A stretch of DNA of 64,000 bases from Bacteroidales bacterium (GTDB lineage Bacteria > Bacteroidota > Bacteroidia > Bacteroidales > UBA932). A program made the translations under genes and the position numbers. The notes beneath the pieces are model-generated. The model made no database searches. It was not told where the DNA came from and saw only the letters and a program-made list of their open reading frames with translations. The stretch spans positions 1 to 64,000 of the forward strand of contig JAFRPW010000021.1 in NCBI GenBank assembly GCA_017428945.1, written 5' to 3'. This document shows positions 14,316-24,462 of the stretch, one piece after another (position 1 is the first letter of the stretch; every line of letters begins with the position of its first letter).

Positions 14316-15746
14316 TTATTCTTCGTTAGCTTTGTCGTAAATCTTGAGTGCAGTGTCTTCTATGGTGTTCCAGAACACGGAGAAGAATCCGGGCTTGTCC
14401 GAGCCCTTGGGCTTAGGAACCTTCACCTTCTTGGTGCGTTTCTCCTTCTTGGGTTTCTCTACCACATCGCCGAATTCCTCCGGAGCAAAGAGGGTCTCCC
14501 GTTCCGGAGTCTCATCGGTCACGTCAAGCTCAATCATCTCTTCCTCAGGGACTTCCTTCTTTTCCGGCATGCTTATGCAGTCCGGGAGGTTATCGTCCTT
14601 GGCGGCCAGTATCATGCCGATTGCGGCAGTGGCGGAGGTGGAGTAGACGCCGCTTCCCACCGATGCGGAGAACATGAAGCGGGGATAGCCCTTGCGGACC
14701 TCGTAGCCGCTCATCTCCTTCACCAGGCTCACGAAGTTGGCCAGTTCCGCACCGCCTCCCGTGATGACGATACCGCTTCTGATGGCATTGGGAAGTCCGC
14801 TTTCCTGGATGTAGTAGAGCATGGCGTCCACAATCTCGCGGGCGCGGCAGTCGATTATTTCCGATATGTATCTCACCGGGACCTCCTTGTAAGGCTCTGT
14901 GAGGCGGATCTGCAGCACCTTCTCGGAAAGGGATGCAAGCTTTCCGGGGAGGCAGGCGCCGAAGCGCTTCTTGATTTTCTCTGCAAGGTCGTCCGATATG
15001 GAGCATTCCGTGCGGATGTCGCCGGTGATGGCCTTTCCGCCGAAGGGAATGGAGGCGTAGTAGCGCATGATGCCGCCATAGTATATGGAGACCGATGTAA
15101 CTCCAGCGCCGATGTCCACCAGGGCTACTCCGGAGGTCATCTCGTCCTCCGTCAGCACCGTCCGGGCAACTACGTCCGGCAGGAAGTATTTCTTAGCCAG
15201 GGCGATGTTCATCCCGTTGAATATCTTGTCCAGGGCGGCTGTTGCGCTGCGGCTGCCGATGAACACCTTGAAATTTCCCTCCAGGGAACTGCTCAGGGTG
15301 CCCACCACCTCGCTTTCCACAAGCTGGATCTCATCGTCGATGGAGAAAGACTGGGCCACTGCCCCCAGCATTATCTGCTTGTCCGGATTGGGCAGGGGAT
15401 AGGTCTCCAGGGCGATGGACTTCAGGGTCTGGACCTCCTCGGCCGATATGTACTCGTCCGGGTTGCTGCGGTCTATGCGGGCCTGGGCAGTCACCTGGGC
15501 GACCTCGCTTCTGGGCATGCCCACAACCACCTGCAGAATCTGGATCATGAGCTCCTTCTCTGCCTCCTTTATGGCCTCCTGCAGTCTCATGGAGGCCTTC
15601 ATGGGATTGGTGATGAGAGAGGCGCGTATGCCGTCCGACGGCGTCTCCTTGTAGTACACGATCTGGACGTCCTCCCCGTTCACGCGGGCGACGCACAGGC
15701 CGAATTTGGAACTTCCAAGATCAATTGATGCTATATACTTCTCCAT
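14316..15746 (-). CDS. ftsA: Cell division protein FtsA
   Basis: A 476-aa actin-like protein that tethers FtsZ to the membrane. The first motif is IASIDLGSSKFG (phosphate 1), DIGAGVTSVSIY is phosphate 2, and ITGGGAELANF is the adenosine site. A Lys/Glu-rich linker leads to a C-terminal amphipathic helix (PGFFSVFWNTIEDTALKIY), the membrane-targeting sequence. The start at 15746 (MEKYIAS) is the first ATG; an in-frame TTG at 15770 overlaps ftsQ and is less likely. Confidence 0.95.
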   Translation of the reverse strand: MEKYIASIDLGSSKFGLCVARVNGEDVQIVYYKETPSDGIRASLITNPMKASMRLQEAIKEAEKELMIQILQVVVGMPRSEVAQVTAQARIDRSNPDEYISAEEVQTLKSIALETYPLPNPDKQIMLGAVAQSFSIDDEIQLVESEVVGTLSSSLEGNFKVFIGSRSATAALDKIFNGMNIALAKKYFLPDVVARTVLTEDEMTSGVALVDIGAGVTSVSIYYGGIMRYYASIPFGGKAITGDIRTECSISDDLAEKIKKRFGACLPGKLASLSEKVLQIRLTEPYKEVPVRYISEIIDCRAREIVDAMLYYIQESGLPNAIRSGIVITGGGAELANFVSLVKEMSGYEVRKGYPRFMFSASVGSGVYSTSATAAIGMILAAKDDNLPDCISMPEKKEVPEEEMIELDVTDETPERETLFAPEEFGDVVEKPKKEKRTKKVKVPKPKGSDKPGFFSVFWNTIEDTALKIYDKANEE

Positions 15747-15757
15747 ATGCTGTATGT

Positions 15758-16546
15758 TTATTTCCTGCAAACAAGCTGTCCTTTATATCTGAGGTCCACC
15801 GTCGAGTAGTATCCGCCTTCCTTTGACGGAGCCACGGCGGTGTAGTATCTTTCCATTAGGGAGAATTTCTCCGCTATCCGTACGGGAGGGCCGAAGATGA
15901 ACTTCTCCCTGCCCTCTGCGGGCACAAGGACAAGGTTCCCGTCTTCCCGGACGTTTATGTTCCTTATGTTCTCTTCCCAGGGCGTCCCCCTCATATAGGC
16001 CGCCAGGGCGAGTATTTTCCCAAGCCACTCCCTTTCGCCCTCGCTGGCAGGGGAGCCCTTGAAGCCCCTTTTGACGCTGAGCGGGAGCTTCCCGTCAACC
16101 ACCGGCACATCCACGCTGCCGCGTGCCTGAAGCGGGAAGATGAACCCTTCCGCGTCACAGTAATAACCGTTGGAACCGTCGTCAAAGCGCACGGCCGGCT
16201 GCCTCTGGGTGAGCTCTATGTGAAGGGTACCGTCGTCGGTGAGCCAGGCCTCGCAGCTGCGTACTGCGCTGTGTCCCAGGACGATGCTCTCTATTCTTTC
16301 CAGGTTCACGCTGTCCAGCCGGAGCCCGGCATAGGCCCTGTATTCCGTATCCAGCCACTTCTCTACGTCCTCCTTTGCCACGAACCGCCTCTGGGCGCTG
16401 TCCCTGACAATCACGTCCAGGGTCTCCTTTCCCTTGCATGTGCGTACGCGGAGCGCCCTCCCGGCCATGCCGGAAGACACCACCCACACGGCTGCGCAGG
16501 CAATCACAAGAAGAAGGCCGAGGCCACGTCGGACTATAGGTTTCAT
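15758..16546 (-). CDS. ftsQ: Cell division protein FtsQ
   Basis: A 262-aa bitopic membrane protein of the divisome. A short cytoplasmic N-terminus is followed by one transmembrane helix (about residues 8-28, LGLLLVIACAAVWVVSSGM) and a periplasmic part with a POTRA-like region (KEDVEKWL to HSAVRSCEAW) and the FtsQ/DivIB beta domain. Sequence is weakly conserved in the family, so position between murC and ftsA carries much of the call. The ATG overlaps the murC stop by 4 bp. Confidence 0.85.
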   Translation of the reverse strand: MKPIVRRGLGLLLVIACAAVWVVSSGMAGRALRVRTCKGKETLDVIVRDSAQRRFVAKEDVEKWLDTEYRAYAGLRLDSVNLERIESIVLGHSAVRSCEAWLTDDGTLHIELTQRQPAVRFDDGSNGYYCDAEGFIFPLQARGSVDVPVVDGKLPLSVKRGFKGSPASEGEREWLGKILALAAYMRGTPWEENIRNINVREDGNLVLVPAEGREKFIFGPPVRIAEKFSLMERYYTAVAPSKEGGYYSTVDLRYKGQLVCRK

Positions 16547-17892
16547 ATGCGGCTTTCCAGGAGTTTGGTTATGGGCTCTATATATCTGTCGATGTTTCCT
16601 GCCCCGAATGTGGCCAGTACGTCAACCGGCTCTTCTGCAAGCAATTCCATCAGCTCTTCCTTCTTTATGAGAACCTTCTCCGGAGCGGTCACGTCCTTGA
16701 AGATCATTTCCGACGTTACTCCCGGGATGGGCTCTTCCCTTGCGGGATAAATGTCCAGGAGGATGAGTTTGTCCACCTTTGACAGCGCGGCTGCGAACTC
16801 CGGTGCGAAGTCCCGCGTACGGGTGTACAGGTGGGGCTGGAAGATGGCCGTCAGGCGGCGTCCTGGGAAGATTTCCCGGATTGAGGTAATGGCGCTCTCC
16901 AGCTCTGCCGGATGGTGGGCGTAATCGTCAATATAGGATATCCCGGGCGTATTCACATGCACCTCCAGGCGTCTTTTCACGCCCTGGAAAGTGCCGATTG
17001 CCGCTTTCACGGCCTCCGGATCAAGACCGTAGGTGAGGGCGATTGCTGCCGCGGCCACGCTGTTTTCCGCGTTCACCCATCCGGGCGCGCCAACCTTTAT
17101 ATCTTTAAGGATACCGCCGGGCCATTTGAGGTCGTAGTGGAAGTATCCGCACTGGTCGGGTTTGGGGCCGATAGCATAAAAATCGGCCCCGGGGTCAATA
17201 TAGTGATAGGTTAGAAGTGTTGCTTTTGTATCTTCCGGGCGGATGGGGGTGCCCTTTTTGGCTATGACCGTGCCGCTCACCTGCGATGCGAAGGCGCGGA
17301 AAGCCTCCACCACATGCTCATAGTCTCCATAGATGTCAAGGTGATCCGGATCTACTGCCGTGATCACCGCAATCTCCGGGAACAGCTGCAGGAAGGACCG
17401 GTCAAATTCGTCGGCCTCTGCAACGACTGTCGGAGTCTTTGACATCAGGAGGTTGGTTCCGTAATTGCGGGAGATTCCGCCCAGAAAGGCGCTGCAGCCT
17501 TCCCCGGTCTCCGTGAAAATGTGCGCCGTGAGCGTTGAGGTGGTGGTTTTGCCGTGAGTTCCGGCTACCGCGAGACACCTCTGGCCGCGGGCTATCTCTC
17601 CAAGGGTACGGGAACGTTTGAGGAGGGCGTATCCGCCCTCGCTGGCCTTTACCATCTCTCCAAGGTCTGCAGGAACTGCAGGCGTGTAGACGATGAGGGT
17701 CTCGTTGACGTCGGAGGGAATAAGGTCCGGGCGGTCTTCGTAATGTACGCTTATGCCTTCCTTTTCCAGCTGAGCCGTTAGCTCGGAGGGCGTGCGGTCG
17801 TATCCCGCTACGTCAAATCCCTTGAATTTGTAATAGCGTGCGATGGCACTCATGCCTATGCCGCCTATACCTATGAAATATACGTTCTTCAT
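16543..17892 (-). CDS. murC: UDP-N-acetylmuramate-L-alanine ligase
   Basis: A 449-aa Mur ligase that adds L-Ala to UDP-MurNAc in the cytoplasm. The N-terminal dinucleotide-fold motif FIGIGGIGMSAIA, the ATP-binding VAGTHGKTTTSTL, and the C-terminal HHPAE and FGAGNID are present. It overlaps murG and ftsQ by 4 bp each (ATGA), consistent with translational coupling along the cluster. Confidence 0.96.
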   Translation of the reverse strand: MKNVYFIGIGGIGMSAIARYYKFKGFDVAGYDRTPSELTAQLEKEGISVHYEDRPDLIPSDVNETLIVYTPAVPADLGEMVKASEGGYALLKRSRTLGEIARGQRCLAVAGTHGKTTTSTLTAHIFTETGEGCSAFLGGISRNYGTNLLMSKTPTVVAEADEFDRSFLQLFPEIAVITAVDPDHLDIYGDYEHVVEAFRAFASQVSGTVIAKKGTPIRPEDTKATLLTYHYIDPGADFYAIGPKPDQCGYFHYDLKWPGGILKDIKVGAPGWVNAENSVAAAAIALTYGLDPEAVKAAIGTFQGVKRRLEVHVNTPGISYIDDYAHHPAELESAITSIREIFPGRRLTAIFQPHLYTRTRDFAPEFAAALSKVDKLILLDIYPAREEPIPGVTSEMIFKDVTAPEKVLIKKEELMELLAEEPVDVLATFGAGNIDRYIEPITKLLESRI

Positions 17893-19022
17893 ACCAGCTT
17901 GTAAATCTCGTCACAAATTACCTGGGCTGCGTCCCTCAGGGCCATGGAGAGGGCGTTCTTTTCCAGGGTTGCTATCTTTTCCGGACAGTGGACCAGTTCC
18001 AGGGCGGTTGTCATCAGCTGCTGCGGAGCGTCTGCATCGCGGACTATCATGGCGGCGTCCTTGCGGACAAGGGCCATGGCGTTGTGGGTCTGGTGGTCTT
18101 CGGCCACGTTGGGGGAAGGCACGAATACCGTGGCCTTTCCCATCGCACAGACCTCGGAGACCGTGCTGGCCCCGCTGCGGGAAATCACCACATCGGCGGC
18201 CGCGAAGGCAAGGTCCATGCGGGAGATGAAGTCAAAGTGGCGTATTCCGGAAGCCTCCGGGTGCGAGCTCATGAAAGCGTCGGTGTCGGCCTTGTAGTAC
18301 TTGCCGCACTGCCAGATTACCTCTACGTCTTCTCCGCCCGGGCAGCCGTCCTGGATCCAGCGCTTCATGGCCTTGTTCAGGGTGCCGCTGCCAAGGCTTC
18401 CTCCAACCACGAAAATGTGCTTTTTGGAGCCGTCCAGGCCGTAGAATTTCATTGCTTCCTCCTTCATGGCCGGGGTTGCGGGAGCCGATACCGCCGGACG
18501 GATGGGGTTGCCGGAGAGGACTATCTTATCGGCAGGGAAGAATCGCTCCATGCCTTCGTAGGCGACGCATATGCTTCCTACGCGCTTTGCAAGTATCTTG
18601 TTGGTGGCGCCGGCAAAGCCGTTCTGCTCCTGGATGAGGCAGGGAACCTTCATTCCGCTGGCTGCCCAAAGGAGCGGGGCGCTGGCATATCCGCCCACGC
18701 CCACGGCGATGTCGGGCTTGAAAGAGCGGACTATTTTCCGTGCCTTGAAGATGCTTGCAAGCACCTTGAAGGGAACCTGGAGGTCGTTCCAGATGTTCCT
18801 CAGGGTAAGCTGCCTCTGCATTCCCACAATGGGAAGGCCCACGATTTCAAAGCCTTCGGCAGGCACCTTGTCCATCTCCATCTTGCCCTTGGCACCTACA
18901 AAGAGGATTTCCGTTTCCGGGTTCAGTTCCTTGAGTTTGTGGGCTATGGAGACGGCCGGGAAGATGTGGCCTCCCGTGCCTCCGCCGCTGATGATGGCCC
19001 TTATTGGTTTGTACTGCGTCAT
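17889..19022 (-). CDS. murG: Lipid II synthase MurG
   Basis: A 377-aa GT28 glycosyltransferase that adds GlcNAc to lipid I at the inner face of the membrane. It has the N-terminal SGGGTGGHIFPA, a second glycine loop (VVGGSLGSGTLN) and a C-terminal donor-site region ISRSGASTVSE with PSPNVAEDHQ. Length is typical. It overlaps ftsW and murC by 4 bp each. Confidence 0.96.
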   Translation of the reverse strand: MTQYKPIRAIISGGGTGGHIFPAVSIAHKLKELNPETEILFVGAKGKMEMDKVPAEGFEIVGLPIVGMQRQLTLRNIWNDLQVPFKVLASIFKARKIVRSFKPDIAVGVGGYASAPLLWAASGMKVPCLIQEQNGFAGATNKILAKRVGSICVAYEGMERFFPADKIVLSGNPIRPAVSAPATPAMKEEAMKFYGLDGSKKHIFVVGGSLGSGTLNKAMKRWIQDGCPGGEDVEVIWQCGKYYKADTDAFMSSHPEASGIRHFDFISRMDLAFAAADVVISRSGASTVSEVCAMGKATVFVPSPNVAEDHQTHNAMALVRKDAAMIVRDADAPQQLMTTALELVHCPEKIATLEKNALSMALRDAAQVICDEIYKLV

Positions 19023-20377
19023 ACCGTTGAATCTTGAGTCCAGTCGTCGTGTTCTATGATGGGTTCTGCCTGGGCCTCCAGCCGGTCCATGTTCTCACGG
19101 GCGTCGCGTGAGATGGACAGCAGGATGCCGAATACTATGCTGAAAGCCAGGAAGGAGTTGGCTCCGTGGCTCACCAGGGGGAGGGTCTGGCCGGTCTGCG
19201 GAACAAGGGGCAGGTGTACGTTCACCGCCATGTGCATGAAGGCCTGGCCGGTGACAAGGATTATGAGGCCTGTCACAATCATCTTGTCGTAGTACTTGTC
19301 GCACTGCTTGGCTACCAGCGTTCCGCGGGCCAGCAGGCTGTAGTAGAGGAGTATCAGAAGAAGTGCGCCCCACAGGCCGGCTTCCTCCACAATAAAGCTG
19401 AACATATAGTCCCCGAATATCACGGGAACCTGATATTTCTGTGTGCTGTTGCCTATGCCTTTTCCCCAGAAGCCGCCTTCCTTTATGGCCAGGAGGGCGC
19501 CTACAGGCTGGTCCAGGGCATCTTTCGCCTTCTGCCACTGTTTGGTGTATGGCTGCGATCCCAGGAGGACGTCCATGGTGGCGTCGTCGTCATTGGTGAT
19601 GCGGGAGACCAGGGTTCCAAGGCGGGTGTCCTTGAGGATTCCCAGCTTGTACGCCCCGAACATGCATCCGAACGCTATCACCAGCACCGCCCCCACAAGG
19701 GCCACATCCTTTATCTCAAGGCCACCTATCAGAACCATCAGTATCATTATGCCGCCGATGAAAAGGGCCGATGAGTTGGAACCGGTACTCACCATGAGTG
19801 TAACAAGGAGTATGGGCAGGTAAATGTAGAATATCTTCTGCCATATGTCTTTCTCCAGGAAGGAAAGCCTTTCGAACTTGGAAGCAAGTTTTGGGAGGAA
19901 GGTGAAACCGTGCTCCTTGTAGGTGTCCAGTGCCCATCCCAGATACATTATCATGAATATCTTCACGAACTCGTAGATGTGTATCTGCTTTCCGGCAAGG
20001 ATAAGGATGCGTCGGGCTCCGTTGATCTCGCCGGCTCTTACAAAACCGAAGTTTAGCTTGAAAACCAATATGGCAAGAAGCACGAAGCTCACTGCAAAGC
20101 CCCATCGGGACAGTTTCCTGTACCATTCCACCTTGAAGAACCCGTACAGGGCAAGGATGATGAAGAATCCCAGTCCAACAAGCTTGAGCTGGTCTACCAT
20201 TATGGCGGTGCGGTCGCTTTTCAGCTCAATGGCCAGAAGGGGAGTGGAAGAGAAGACGGATATCACCGATATGAGCATGAGGAACATGGCGATAAGGAAT
20301 ATCACCTTGTCCCCGGCAAACCGGTCCATAAGGCCGGTCAGATGCCCCAGAAAGCTGGTTTTCTTCTCTTCTTCCAT
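19019..20377 (-). CDS. ftsW: Septal peptidoglycan polymerase FtsW
   Basis: A 452-aa SEDS-family protein with about ten predicted membrane segments. The hallmark regions of SEDS glycosyltransferases are visible: GARR near the first extracellular loop (INGARRILI), GKGIGNSTQKYQVP with the Asp-containing loop, and LPLVSHGANSFLAF near the C-terminus. It works with FtsI (24459-26372) to polymerise lipid II at the septum. It lies between murD and murG, as usual in dcw clusters. Confidence 0.95.
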   Translation of the reverse strand: MEEEKKTSFLGHLTGLMDRFAGDKVIFLIAMFLMLISVISVFSSTPLLAIELKSDRTAIMVDQLKLVGLGFFIILALYGFFKVEWYRKLSRWGFAVSFVLLAILVFKLNFGFVRAGEINGARRILILAGKQIHIYEFVKIFMIMYLGWALDTYKEHGFTFLPKLASKFERLSFLEKDIWQKIFYIYLPILLVTLMVSTGSNSSALFIGGIMILMVLIGGLEIKDVALVGAVLVIAFGCMFGAYKLGILKDTRLGTLVSRITNDDDATMDVLLGSQPYTKQWQKAKDALDQPVGALLAIKEGGFWGKGIGNSTQKYQVPVIFGDYMFSFIVEEAGLWGALLLILLYYSLLARGTLVAKQCDKYYDKMIVTGLIILVTGQAFMHMAVNVHLPLVPQTGQTLPLVSHGANSFLAFSIVFGILLSISRDARENMDRLEAQAEPIIEHDDWTQDSTV

Positions 20378-20381
20378 ATTA

Positions 20382-21716
20382 CTAAAGCTTCCTTACGGCC
20401 GCCTTGAATTTCTCTCCGCGGTCTTCGTAGTTCTTGAACAGGTCAAAGCTGGCGCAGCAGGGGCTCAGGAGCACCACGTCGCCGGCGGTTGCCATTGCGG
20501 TTGCCTTCTGGACTGCTTCCTCGGCGCTCAGGGCGTCTTCCATGCAGGGAACCATGTCCTGGAATGCCGCGTGAATCTTTTTATTGTCTACGCCAAGGCA
20601 GACTATGCCTTTGACTTTTTCCTTCACAAGGCCGTTGAGGACGGAGTAGTCGTTGCCCTTGTCAGTTCCGCCCACAATCCAGACCACAGGACGCTTCTGG
20701 CATTCAAGTGCGTACCAGGCGCTGTCTATGTTGGTGGCCTTGGAGTCGTTTATGTACAGGACGTCCTTGATGCTCAGGACAGGCTCCAGGCGGTGCTCAA
20801 TGGGCTGGAAGGTGGCCAGGGAACGGCGGATGACATCGTTCTCTATACCTGCGGCCTTGGCTGCCAGTGCGGCTGCCATGGAGTTGTAGATGTTGTGCTT
20901 TCCGCCAAGGGCAAGCTCCTGGAGGAAGATATCGGTCTCTTCCTTCTGGTAGCGGACCACAATCTTGTCCTCCTTGAGGAAGGCGCCCTGGGATACCTCC
21001 TTCTCCTGGGAGAAAGGCAGCATCTTGCAGCGGAGGACTATCTTTGACAGGTGGCCGATGGTGATGGCGTCGTCGGAGTCGAAGATGAAGCAGTCCTCTT
21101 CCCGGAGGTTACGGGTGATGTTGAACTTTGCGGCCACATAGTTCTCCATGTTGTGGTCGTAGCGGTCCAGGTGGTCCGGGGTGATGTTGGTTATGATGGC
21201 GATGTCCGGACGGAAGTCGTAGATGTCGTCAAGCTGGAAGCTGGAGATCTCCAGGACGTAGTAGTCGAAGTGCTCCGTAGCCACCTGGTATGCGTAGGAC
21301 TTGCCTATGTTGCCGCCAAGGCCAACGTTGAGGCCTGCGTTCTGCATCAGGTAGTATATAAGGGAAGTGGTGGTGGTCTTTCCGTTGGAGCCGGTGATGC
21401 AGATCTTCTTCGCAGAGTCGAACCGGCTTGCGAATTCTATCTCCGAGACTACCCTGATGCCCTTTTCACGGATTTTCTGTACCATGGGCACGGTCCCGGG
21501 GATGCCGGGGCTCTTGACAACCTCGTCCGCATTCAGGATAAGCTCCTCGGAGTGCTGTCCCTGCTCGAAGGGAATGTCCCATTTGCGCAGCTGCTCTGCA
21601 TACTCTTCCTTGATCTGTCCCTTGTCCGAGAGGAACACATCGTAACCTTTAACTTTTGCCAATACTGCGGCGCCTACTCCGCTTTCTGCGCCGCCAAGAA
21701 CTACTACTCTAGCCAT
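20382..21716 (-). CDS. murD: UDP-N-acetylmuramoylalanine-D-glutamate ligase
   Basis: A 444-aa Mur ligase adding D-Glu to UDP-MurNAc-Ala. It shows an N-terminal VVLGGAESGVGAAVLA, the ATP site ITGSNGKTTTTSL, NITPDHLDRY, NDSKATNIDS and the C-terminal LLSPCCASFDLF. The ATG abuts the mraY stop (shared base at 21716), and the gene ends 4 bp before ftsW. Confidence 0.96.
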   Translation of the reverse strand: MARVVVLGGAESGVGAAVLAKVKGYDVFLSDKGQIKEEYAEQLRKWDIPFEQGQHSEELILNADEVVKSPGIPGTVPMVQKIREKGIRVVSEIEFASRFDSAKKICITGSNGKTTTTSLIYYLMQNAGLNVGLGGNIGKSYAYQVATEHFDYYVLEISSFQLDDIYDFRPDIAIITNITPDHLDRYDHNMENYVAAKFNITRNLREEDCFIFDSDDAITIGHLSKIVLRCKMLPFSQEKEVSQGAFLKEDKIVVRYQKEETDIFLQELALGGKHNIYNSMAAALAAKAAGIENDVIRRSLATFQPIEHRLEPVLSIKDVLYINDSKATNIDSAWYALECQKRPVVWIVGGTDKGNDYSVLNGLVKEKVKGIVCLGVDNKKIHAAFQDMVPCMEDALSAEEAVQKATAMATAGDVVLLSPCCASFDLFKNYEDRGEKFKAAVRKL

Positions 21717-23008
21717 TACCTAAGTTTTAACAATGCCAATGTGCTTACAGCCAATATGATTCCCACAATCCAGAACCTCACCGTTATCTTTGCCTCGTGC
21801 TGTGCCGGGACGGGCTTGGGGAAGATTACCTGTCCTGCCGGAGCGGGCTTGTCCTGGAAGTGGTGGTGGAGCGGTGTCATGCTCCAGATGCGGCGTCCCT
21901 GACCGTAGCGCTTGCGGGTGGCCTTGAAATAGACCCTCTGAAGCAGGACGGAGAGACTCTCCACGAAGAAGATGCCGCAAAGCAGCGGGATAAGGAGCTC
22001 CTTTCGCATGAGAACGGCGCTTACGCCTATGATTCCGCCTATCGTGAGACTTCCGGTATCCCCCATGAACACCTGTGCGGGGAAAGAGTTGTACCAGAGG
22101 AAGCCAATGAGGGCGCCCACGAAGGCACTCATGAAGATGGCTATCTCTCCGGAGCCCGGAATGTACATGATATTCAAATAGTTGGAGTCGATGAGGTTGC
22201 CCCCCAGCCAAGCCAGGATGCCTAGCACCACCCCAACAATCGCTGACGTACCCGCCGCCAGGCCGTCCAACCCGTCAGTGAGGTTGGTGCCGTTTGAGCA
22301 GGCGGTTATGACGATGATTATCATGAGCACGTAGATGGCCCACTTCGCATACCAGCCCCAGGCTCCCTTGACGGGGGAGAGCCAGCGGTAGTCGAACTCG
22401 TGGTTCTTCACGAAGGGGATGGTTGTCTTGGTGCTCTTGACCACATCCTCGCTTACATATCGGCCCGATGTGACGGTGGTCTCTGTCTCGAGGGTGCGCT
22501 CTACGCTTTCCTTAACTTCCACCTTCTCACGGACTACGATGTCCGGGCTCATCCATACGGTGAGACCCACGATAAAGCCTAAAACAATCTGTCCCAGGAG
22601 CTTGCCCTTCTCCGACATGCCTTCCTTGCGCTTTTTGAAGACTTTGATGTAGTCGTCCGTGAAACCAAGGGCGCCGCACCAGATGGTTGCCGCCACAAGG
22701 AGCTTCACGTAGATGTTGGTGAGGTCGCAGAACAGGAGCACGCCGGTCATGATGGACAGGATTATGATGATTCCGCCCATGGTGGGAGTGCCCTTTTTCT
22801 GGATCTGACCCTCAAGGCCAAGGTCGCGTACGGTTTCCCCTATCTGCTTGCTCTGCAGCCAGCGGATTATGCGCTTTCCGGCAATCATTGCAACCAGCAC
22901 GGCCGTCACTGCAGCCAACATGGCGCGGAAACTCAGGTAGTGCATCAGGCCTATTCCGGGGAAATCAACCCCCGCCTTCTCCAAGTATTGGAACAGATGG
23001 TATATCAT
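21716..23008 (-). CDS. mraY: Phospho-MurNAc-pentapeptide translocase
   Basis: A 430-aa integral membrane enzyme that makes lipid I from UDP-MurNAc-pentapeptide and undecaprenyl phosphate. FTDDYIKVFKKR, NGTNLTDGLDGLAAG, GDTGSL and HHHFQ carry the conserved acidic and His residues. It is longer than the ~360-aa proteobacterial enzyme because of an extra loop (about residues 150-210, charged, with ESVERTLETETTVTSGRY), which I recall as typical of Bacteroidota MraY. Confidence 0.95.
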   Translation of the reverse strand: MIYHLFQYLEKAGVDFPGIGLMHYLSFRAMLAAVTAVLVAMIAGKRIIRWLQSKQIGETVRDLGLEGQIQKKGTPTMGGIIIILSIMTGVLLFCDLTNIYVKLLVAATIWCGALGFTDDYIKVFKKRKEGMSEKGKLLGQIVLGFIVGLTVWMSPDIVVREKVEVKESVERTLETETTVTSGRYVSEDVVKSTKTTIPFVKNHEFDYRWLSPVKGAWGWYAKWAIYVLMIIIVITACSNGTNLTDGLDGLAAGTSAIVGVVLGILAWLGGNLIDSNYLNIMYIPGSGEIAIFMSAFVGALIGFLWYNSFPAQVFMGDTGSLTIGGIIGVSAVLMRKELLIPLLCGIFFVESLSVLLQRVYFKATRKRYGQGRRIWSMTPLHHHFQDKPAPAGQVIFPKPVPAQHEAKITVRFWIVGIILAVSTLALLKLR

Positions 23009-23013
23009 ATCAA

Positions 23014-24462
23014 TTACATGATTTCAAACACACTATTTACTATCTCCTTTTCGTCAAAATGCCTCTTCTCCTTACCTATGATCTGGTAAGTCTCATGGCC
23101 TTTTCCTGCAAGCAGCACGGTTCCGTTCTCCTTGGCGGTGATGATTGCGGTACGGATGGCCTCGCGCCTGTCGGCAATGACCAGGGTCTTTGCCATGGCG
23201 GCAGGGGAGAGGCCTTTGAGGATTTCGTCGATAATGGCCTGAGGGTCCTCCGTACGGGGGTTGTCGGACGTGACGATGATGCGGTCGGCAAGCTTCTCGG
23301 CCACCTGGGCCATCTCCGGGCGCTTGGTGCGGTCACGGTCTCCGCCGCAGCCGAAAAGGCAGGTGAGCTGCCTCTGCGGAGCAATTGCGCGGAGGGTCTT
23401 GAGCACGTTTTCCATGGCGTCGGGAGTATGCGCGTAATCTATCACTACCGAAATGCCTTTGGGACCGCGTAGGTTTTCCAGTCGGCCGGGGGCCTGCTCA
23501 AGGGCGGAAAGGGCGGTGAGCGCCTCTTCCTTGTCAAGGCCAAGGCATACGGCGGTGCTGTAGATTGCCAGGAGGTTGTATGCATTGTGTTCGCCTATGA
23601 GGCGGCACCAGACATCGGTTCCGTCTATCTTCAGAAGCATGCCGTCGAAGCTCTGCTCCAGGACGCGCGCGGTGTGGTCTGCAAGGCCCTTTACGGAGTA
23701 GGTCTCTACCTTTGCGGCGGTGTTCTGGACCATTACGGGGCCGTTTTTATCGTCCGTATTGATAAGGGCTACCGCGCCGGAGGGAAGGTTGTCAAAGAAG
23801 AGTTTCTTGCAGCGGAGGTACTCGGCAAAGGTCTTGTGGTAGTCCAGGTGGTCGTGGGTAAGGTTGGAGAAGATGCCCACGGCAAAGTGCAGTCCGCTCA
23901 CGCGGTCCTGCTCCACGCCTATGGAGCTTACCTCCATGAAGCAGTACTCGCAGCCCTGGTCCACCATTCTGGCCATCAGGGAGTTGATGGTGACGGGATC
24001 GGCGGTGGTGTTGTCTGTCTCCAGGCGCTCCTTTCCAACATAGTTAGCTATGGTGGAAAGCAGTCCGCAGTTGTATCCCATCCCCATGAAAAGCCTGTAC
24101 AGGAGGGTTACGGTGGTGGTTTTTCCGTTGGTGCCGGTAATTCCCACAAGTTTGAGTTTCCGGGACGGATGTCCGTAGAACTCGTCCGCCGCCAGCGCCA
24201 GCGCCTTCCTGCTGTTTTCCACCACTTCAAATTCAACAGGCCCTTCAACTCCGCAGAAATTTCCGCTTCGTACTTCCTTCGTCGCCTCTCGCACATAATG
24301 CTCTGGGAGTTCTTCGCAGATAATGCCAGTGGCACCCTTCTCTATTGCAGCCTGTATGTAGTTGTGCCCGTCGCTGCTGAAGCCCCTGACGGCAACGAAC
24401 AGCGCTCCGGGAATCACTTTCCTGGAATCGGCGGTAATGAGTGTGAAGTCTCTTACGTTCAT
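23014..24462 (-). CDS. murE: UDP-MurNAc-tripeptide ligase (meso-DAP type)
   Basis: A 482-aa Mur ligase that adds the third amino acid. ATP-binding GITGTNGKTTTVTLL, NLTHDHLDYH and the C-terminal TSDNPRTEDP are present. The DNPR motif is characteristic of enzymes that use meso-diaminopimelate rather than lysine. The ATG overlaps the ftsI stop by 4 bp. Confidence 0.95.
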   Translation of the reverse strand: MNVRDFTLITADSRKVIPGALFVAVRGFSSDGHNYIQAAIEKGATGIICEELPEHYVREATKEVRSGNFCGVEGPVEFEVVENSRKALALAADEFYGHPSRKLKLVGITGTNGKTTTVTLLYRLFMGMGYNCGLLSTIANYVGKERLETDNTTADPVTINSLMARMVDQGCEYCFMEVSSIGVEQDRVSGLHFAVGIFSNLTHDHLDYHKTFAEYLRCKKLFFDNLPSGAVALINTDDKNGPVMVQNTAAKVETYSVKGLADHTARVLEQSFDGMLLKIDGTDVWCRLIGEHNAYNLLAIYSTAVCLGLDKEEALTALSALEQAPGRLENLRGPKGISVVIDYAHTPDAMENVLKTLRAIAPQRQLTCLFGCGGDRDRTKRPEMAQVAEKLADRIIVTSDNPRTEDPQAIIDEILKGLSPAAMAKTLVIADRREAIRTAIITAKENGTVLLAGKGHETYQIIGKEKRHFDEKEIVNSVFEIM